Source of the DNA: Burkholderia sp. NRF60-BP8
Lineage (GTDB): Bacteria > Pseudomonadota > Gammaproteobacteria > Burkholderiales > Burkholderiaceae
Direction of reading: 5' to 3'
DNA: 64,000 bases
Assembly: GCF_001522585.2 (NCBI RefSeq)
Contig: NZ_CP013373.1
Span: 2,108,001-2,172,000 of the forward strand
Positions 58,206 to 64,000 of the stretch are shown here, piece after piece. Each line of letters begins with the position of its first letter. Positions within the stretch are counted from its first letter, which is position 1. The position numbers were made by a program, and so were the translations under genes. The notes under the pieces are model-generated. The model did no database searches and had not been told where the DNA came from. It saw nothing but the letters and a program-made list of their open reading frames with translations.

Positions 58206-60782
58206 ATGAGCGCTCACGCTGCCCCCTCGCCCGAAGCGCTGTCGCGGCGCGCCGAATTCAAGGCCGCCAAGACGGAGCTGCTCGAGCGCTTTCGCCGCGC
58301 GGCGAACGTCGCGTCGCTGATGCACGCGCTGTCGAAACTCACCGACGATGCATTGAAGCGCGTGTGGGACGAATGCGGGCTGCCCGCGTCGCTCGCGCTC
58401 GTCGCCGTCGGCGGCTACGGGCGCGGCGAGCTCGCGCCCTATTCCGATGTCGACATCCTCGTGCTGCTGCCTGATGCGCACGACCCGGCGCTCGACGCGC
58501 GCATCGAGCGCTTCATCGGGATGGCGTGGGATCTCGGCCTCGAGATCGGCAGCAGCGTGCGTACGGTCGCGCAGTGCATCGAAGAGGCGTCGCAGGACGT
58601 CACGGTGCAGACCTCGCTGCTGGAAGCGCGCCGCATCGTCGGCAGCACCGCGCTGTTCGAGCGCTTCACCGTGCGCTATCACGAAGCGCTCGACGCACGC
58701 GCGTTCTTCACCGCGAAGGTGCTCGAGATGCGTCAGCGCCACGCGAAGTTCCAGGACACGCCGTACAGCCTCGAACCGAACGTGAAGGAAAGCCCCGGCG
58801 GGCTGCGCGACCTGCAGACCATCCTGTGGATCGCGCGCGCGGCCGGCTTCGGCAGCAGTTGGCGCGAACTCGACACGCGCGGCCTCATCACCGACCGCGA
58901 AGCGCGCGAGCTGCGCCGCAACGAAGGCTTCCTGAAGACGTTGCGCGCGCGGCTGCACGTGATCGCCGGGCGCCGTCAGGACATGCTCGTGTTCGACCTG
59001 CAGACGCAAGCCGCCGAAAGCTTCGGCTACCAGCCGACGCAGGCCAAGCGCGCGAGCGAGCAGCTGATGCGCCGCTACTACTGGTCCGCGAAAGCAGTCA
59101 CGCAGCTCGCGACGATCCTGATCCAGAACATCGAGGCGCAGCTCTTCCCGGCGACGAGCGGCATCACGCGCGTGCTGTCGGCCGATCGCTTCGTCGAGAA
59201 ACAGGGGATGCTCGAGATCGTCGACGACGGCGTGTTCGAACGCCATCCCGACGCGATCCTCGAAGCGTTCCTGCTGTACGAAACGACGCGCGGCGTGAAG
59301 GGCCTGTCCGCCCGCACGTTGCGTGCGCTGTACAACTCGCGCGAAATCATGAACAACACGTGGCGCCGCGATCCGCGGAACCGCGCCACGTTCATGCGGA
59401 TCCTGCAGCAACCCGAAGGGATCACGCACGCGTTCCGGCTGATGAACCAGACGAGCGTGCTCGGCCGCTACCTGCTGAATTTCCGCCGCATCGTCGGGCA
59501 GATGCAGCACGACCTGTACCACGTGTACACGGTCGACCAGCACATCCTGATGGTGCTGCGCAACATCCGCCGCTTCGCGGTGGCCGAGCATGCGCACGAA
59601 TATCCGTTCTGCAGCCAGCTGATCGGCAACTTCGAGCGCCCGTGGGTGCTGTATGTCGCGGCGCTGTTCCACGACATCGCGAAAGGCCGCGGCGGCGATC
59701 ACTCGACGCTCGGCATGGCCGACGCGCGGCGCTTCTGCCGCGAGCACGGCATCGACGGAGACGATGCCGCGCTGATCGTGTGGCTCGTCCAGCATCACCT
59801 GACGATGAGCCAGGTCGCGCAAAAACAGGACACGAGCGACCCCGACGTCATCAAGCGCTTCGCCGAGGTCGTCGGCAACGAACGGTATCTCACCGCGCTG
59901 TACCTGCTGACCGTCGCCGATATCCGCGGCACGAGCCCGAAGGTGTGGAACACGTGGAAGGGCAAGCTGCTCGAGGATCTCTACCGCATCACGCTCGCGG
60001 TGCTCGGCGGCGCGAACCCCGACGCGCATTCGGAGCTGAAGTCGCGGCAGGAGCAGGCGCTCGCGCTGCTGCGCCTGGAAACCGTGCCCGAGGATGCGCA
60101 CCGCGCCTTGTGGGATCAGCTCGACGTCGGCTTCTTCCTGCGTCACGACGCGGCCGACATCGCATGGCAGACGCGCGTGCTGTACCGGCACGTGAACGCC
60201 GAAACCGCGATCGTCCGCGCGCGGCCGTCGCCGATCGGCGACGCGCTGCAGGTGCTCGTGTACGTGAAGGACCGCCCCGACCTGTTCGCGGGCATTTGTG
60301 CGTATTTCGACCGTAACGGGCTGTCGGTGCTCGATGCGCGCGTCAGCACGACGCGGCACGGCTATGCGCTCGACAACTTCATCGTCACGCAGACCGAACG
60401 CGACGTGCGCTATCGCGACATCGCGAATCTCGTCGAACAGCAGCTCGCGACGCGGCTCGCCGAAACCGCACCGCTGCCGGAGCCGTCGAAGGGTCGCCTG
60501 TCGAGGCTGTCCCGGACGTTTCCGATCACGCCGCGCGTCGACCTGCGGGCCGACGAGCGCGGTCAGTACTACATCCTGTCCGTGTCGGCCAACGACCGGC
60601 CGGGCCTTCTCTATTCGATCGCGCGCGTACTCGCCGAACATCGGATCGGCGTCCATGCGGCGCGGATCAATACGCTCGGCGAGCGCGTCGAAGACATCTT
60701 CCTGCTCGCGGGTGCCGGCCTGTCCGACAATCGCCTGCAGATCCAGCTCGAAACCGAATTGCTGCGCGCGATCGCAGTCTGA
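58206..60782 (+). CDS. glnD: PII uridylyltransferase / uridylyl-removing enzyme
   Basis: An 858-residue nitrogen sensor that modifies PII proteins according to glutamine. The nucleotidyltransferase domain has [17 protein letters not shown] (near 66-82). The HD hydrolase domain contains [17 protein letters not shown] near residue 490, and two C-terminal ACT domains bind glutamine ([13 protein letters not shown] near 690 and [17 protein letters not shown] near 798). It follows map by 43 bases. Confidence 0.97.
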   Translation: MSAHAAPSPEALSRRAEFKAAKTELLERFRRAANVASLMHALSKLTDDALKRVWDECGLPASLALVAVGGYGRGELAPYSDVDILVLLPDAHDPALDARIERFIGMAWDLGLEIGSSVRTVAQCIEEASQDVTVQTSLLEARRIVGSTALFERFTVRYHEALDARAFFTAKVLEMRQRHAKFQDTPYSLEPNVKESPGGLRDLQTILWIARAAGFGSSWRELDTRGLITDREARELRRNEGFLKTLRARLHVIAGRRQDMLVFDLQTQAAESFGYQPTQAKRASEQLMRRYYWSAKAVTQLATILIQNIEAQLFPATSGITRVLSADRFVEKQGMLEIVDDGVFERHPDAILEAFLLYETTRGVKGLSARTLRALYNSREIMNNTWRRDPRNRATFMRILQQPEGITHAFRLMNQTSVLGRYLLNFRRIVGQMQHDLYHVYTVDQHILMVLRNIRRFAVAEHAHEYPFCSQLIGNFERPWVLYVAALFHDIAKGRGGDHSTLGMADARRFCREHGIDGDDAALIVWLVQHHLTMSQVAQKQDTSDPDVIKRFAEVVGNERYLTALYLLTVADIRGTSPKVWNTWKGKLLEDLYRITLAVLGGANPDAHSELKSRQEQALALLRLETVPEDAHRALWDQLDVGFFLRHDAADIAWQTRVLYRHVNAETAIVRARPSPIGDALQVLVYVKDRPDLFAGICAYFDRNGLSVLDARVSTTRHGYALDNFIVTQTERDVRYRDIANLVEQQLATRLAETAPLPEPSKGRLSRLSRTFPITPRVDLRADERGQYYILSVSANDRPGLLYSIARVLAEHRIGVHAARINTLGERVEDIFLLAGAGLSDNRLQIQLETELLRAIAV

Positions 60783-60798
60783 ATGAATCCCAGCGTTT

Positions 60799-62679
60799 AT
60801 GCGCACCAAATTAACCGTCAAGAATCCGAAGCCGGCGTCGCCGACTCGCGCCCCTGTCCGCTCCGGCAGCCTCGTCGCCCGCAAGGCGGTGCGCCCCGCT
60901 GCGCCGCCCGCCGCAGACAAGTCGGCCCGCCCGAAGAAGGCGCCTGCGGCAGCCGCCGGCGAACGCTCGTTCAAGCCGCGTGGCGCCGCAGGCGCCGAAC
61001 GCGCGGGTGCGGATCGCGCACCGGCCCAGCGTGCGCCGCGTGACGGCGGTGCCGAACGCGGCCCGCGCGCCCCGTATCGCGACAACGCAGCCGGCGAAGG
61101 CGCGAAGCGTGGTTTCGGCGACCGTCGCACGTCGTCGGATCGCCCGCCGCGTCGCAGCGACGACGATGCACGGCCGCGTCGTGCGGGTGCCGACGAAGGC
61201 AAGCGCCCGTCCTACCGCGACAACGCAGCCGGCGAAGGCGCGAAGCGCAGCTTCGGCGATCGCCGCACGTCGTCGGATCGCCCGCCGCGCCGCAGCGACG
61301 ACGATGCACGTCCGCGTCGTGCGGGTGCCGACGAAGGCAAACGCCCGGCCTACCGCGACAACGCAGCCGGCGAAGGTGCGAAGCGCAGTTTCGGCGATCG
61401 CCGCACGTCGTCCGATCGCCCGCCGCGACGCAGCGACGACGCTGCACGGCCGCGTCGTGCGGGTGCCGACGAAGGCAAACGCCCGTCCTACCGCGACAAC
61501 GCGGCCGGCGAAGGCGCGAAGCGCAGCTTCGGCGACCGTCGCACGTCGTCGGATCGCCCGCCGCGCCGCAGCGACGACGCTGCACGGCCGCGTCGTGCGG
61601 GTGCCGACGAAGGCAAACGCCCGTCCTACCGCGACAACGCGGCCGGCGAAGGCGCGAAGCGCAGCTTCGGCGACCGTCGCACGTCGTCGGATCGTCCGCC
61701 GCGCCGCAGCGACGACGATGCGCGTCCCCGCCGCGCAGCAGGCGCTGACGACAACAAGCGTCCGTCCTATCGCGACAAGGCGGCCGGCGAAGGCGCGAAG
61801 CGTGGCTTCGGCGACCGCCCGGCCCGCCCCGCGCGCGACGGCGAGCGCCGTTCGTTCGGCGCGGTGAAGACCGCGCAACCCGTCAAGCGCGCGGCGGCCG
61901 ACGTCGACTACGGCGACGAAACGGGCCTGATGCGCCTGTCGAAGCGGATGTCCGAACTCGGCATGTGCTCGCGCCGCGAAGCCGACGAATGGATCGAAAA
62001 GGGCTGGGTGCTCGTCGACGGCGAACGCATCGACACGCTCGGCACCAAGGTGCGCGCCGACCAGAAGATCGAAATCGACGAGCGCGCGAGCGCGGCACAG
62101 GCCGCGCAGGTGACGATCCTGCTGCACAAGCCGGTCGGCTACGTGTCGGGCCAGGCGGAAGACGGCTACGAGCCGGCGGCCGTGCTGATCACGCGCGCGA
62201 ACCGCTGGAGCGGCGACCATTCGCCGGTGCGCTTCTCGCCGCAGCACCTGCATGCGCTCGCACCGGCCGGCCGTCTCGACATCGACTCCACCGGCCTGCT
62301 CGTGCTGACGCAGAACGGCGTGATCGCGAAGCAACTGATCGGCGAGCAGTCGGACATCGACAAGGAATACCTGGTGCGCGTGCGCTTCGGCGAACGACTG
62401 ATCGACATCGACCAGCACTTCCCCGCGGAATCGCTCGCGAAGCTGCGCCACGGTCTCGAGCTCGACGGCGTCGCGCTGAAGCCCGCGCTGGTGAGCTGGC
62501 AGAACGGCGAGCAGTTGCGGTTCGTGCTGCGCGAAGGCAAGAAGCGCCAGATTCGCCGCATGTGCGAACTGGTCGGCCTCGACGTGATCGGCCTGAAGCG
62601 CGTGCGGATGGGCCGCGTGATGCTCGGCGCGCTTCCGCAAGGCCAATGGCGCTACCTGTCCGCCGACGAGACGTTCTGA
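60799..62679 (+). CDS. RsuA/RluB-family 23S rRNA pseudouridine synthase with repetitive N-terminal extension
   Basis: A 626-residue protein. The enzyme proper is only the last 250 residues: an S4 RNA-binding domain from 378 (MRLSKRMSELGMCSRREADEWI) and a catalytic domain with GRLD at 491-494, Asp494 being the likely nucleophile, and LREGKKRQIRRMCELVG near the end. It resembles RluB/RluF; the exact uridine is not decided. Residues 1-92 are Ala/Pro/Lys rich and 93-347 are five to six tandem copies of a basic 46-residue repeat, a large disordered extension compared with the usual enzyme. Sixteen bases separate it from glnD. Confidence 0.9.
   Translation: MRTKLTVKNPKPASPTRAPVRSGSLVARKAVRPAAPPAADKSARPKKAPAAAAGERSFKPRGAAGAERAGADRAPAQRAPRDGGAERGPRAPYRDNAAGEGAKRGFGDRRTSSDRPPRRSDDDARPRRAGADEGKRPSYRDNAAGEGAKRSFGDRRTSSDRPPRRSDDDARPRRAGADEGKRPAYRDNAAGEGAKRSFGDRRTSSDRPPRRSDDAARPRRAGADEGKRPSYRDNAAGEGAKRSFGDRRTSSDRPPRRSDDAARPRRAGADEGKRPSYRDNAAGEGAKRSFGDRRTSSDRPPRRSDDDARPRRAAGADDNKRPSYRDKAAGEGAKRGFGDRPARPARDGERRSFGAVKTAQPVKRAAADVDYGDETGLMRLSKRMSELGMCSRREADEWIEKGWVLVDGERIDTLGTKVRADQKIEIDERASAAQAAQVTILLHKPVGYVSGQAEDGYEPAAVLITRANRWSGDHSPVRFSPQHLHALAPAGRLDIDSTGLLVLTQNGVIAKQLIGEQSDIDKEYLVRVRFGERLIDIDQHFPAESLAKLRHGLELDGVALKPALVSWQNGEQLRFVLREGKKRQIRRMCELVGLDVIGLKRVRMGRVMLGALPQGQWRYLSADETF
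61075..61839 (+). repeat. In-frame tandem 138-bp repeats (46 residues)
   Basis: Copies begin at 61075, 61213, 61351, 61489 and 61627 (the last 141 bp, with one extra Ala codon), and a partial sixth at 61768. Each encodes YRDNAAGEGAKR-(S/G)-FGDRR-TSSDRPPRR-SDD-ARPRRAGADEGKRP with few substitutions. DNA identity between copies is high by eye, pointing to recent expansion by recombination or slippage. Confidence 0.95.
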
Positions 62680-62705
62680 CCTCGGGCACGTAACGTACGC
62701 CCGCC

Positions 62706-62740
62706 AAGAAAAAACCCGCTCGCGCGGGTTTTTTCTTTTC
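62706..62740 (+). terminator. Bidirectional terminator
   Basis: A 14-bp stem (62706-62719 with 62724-62737) with a TCGC loop has A tracts on the left arm and T tracts on the right. It can end both the pseudouridine synthase and the convergent def transcript. Confidence 0.9.
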
Positions 62741-62757
62741 CGCGGCAGCGCCGCCGA

Positions 62758-64000
<1,243 letters not shown>

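Noticed and set aside
58077..61202. 1041-residue open frame antisense to glnD and the pseudouridine synthase
   Set aside because: It mirrors two well-supported genes, has Arg/His/Asp-rich composition without domains, and is expected from the codon bias of high-G+C genes.
61075..61839. Regularly spaced repeats considered as a CRISPR array
   Set aside because: Units are 138 bp, contiguous without spacers, and strictly in frame within a conserved enzyme gene.

Overview
The window reads as chromosomal DNA of a Burkholderia-type betaproteobacterium, most likely a Burkholderia cepacia complex member. The evidence is very high G+C coding sequence with strong third-position bias, the housekeeping order rpsB-tsf-pyrH-frr-uppS-cdsA-dxr-rseP-bamA-ompH-lpxD-fabZ-lpxA-lpxB-rnhB, the divergent ppsA/ppsR pair, and the guaB/guaA and rnfH/ratA/smpB groups. 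No insertion sequence, prophage, tRNA, rRNA or CRISPR array was seen. The species assignment is inference from gene order and protein similarity recalled from memory; nothing was searched.

Region 1 (1-13.8 kb) is largely a purine/ureide catabolism locus. A predicted 8-oxoguanine/guanine-type deaminase, 5-hydroxyisourate hydrolase (uraH) and membrane urate hydroxylase (puuD) lie on one side. On the other side lies a leftward run of an NCS1 transporter, an allantoin/hydantoin racemase-like protein, allantoinase puuE, OHCU decarboxylase uraD, allantoicase alc and ureidoglycolate lyase allA. Together these take urate to glyoxylate plus urea. A LysR regulator, a FadR-type GntR regulator with operator-like sites on its promoters, and an unrecognised lipoprotein are interspersed. 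Dodecin and a truncated beta-hydroxyacid dehydrogenase sit at the left edge.

Region 2 (13.8-25.5 kb) is mixed. It carries LD-carboxypeptidase, tadA with a DUF1992 gene, and an accessory cluster. The cluster has an MFS transporter, a HutC-type GntR regulator, a flavoprotein resembling the alpha subunit of APS reductase/fumarate reductase, a two-[4Fe-4S] ferredoxin resembling the APS reductase beta subunit, a HEAT-repeat protein, a DUF971 protein and a beta-hydroxyacid dehydrogenase. This cluster is the best candidate in the window for an undescribed system. NUDIX, YjaB-like acetyltransferase, 2'-5' RNA ligase-like and DEDDh exonuclease genes follow.

Region 3 (25.5-41.3 kb) holds guaA, a small membrane protein and guaB. 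Next is an apparently inserted accessory group: DUF2182, DUF899, a helix-turn-helix regulator, a beta-propeller protein and a DMT transporter. Then come rnfH-ratA/smpB, an SPFH/NfeD pair, and ppsA/ppsR, whose shared intergenic region carries an inverted 16-bp element.

Region 4 (41.3-57 kb) is the leftward envelope and translation supercluster from rpsB to a SpoU-type RNA methyltransferase. Region 5 (57.3-64 kb) holds map-glnD-pseudouridine synthase rightward, the last with a 46-residue tandem repeat region, facing a ligA-def pair cut by the right edge.
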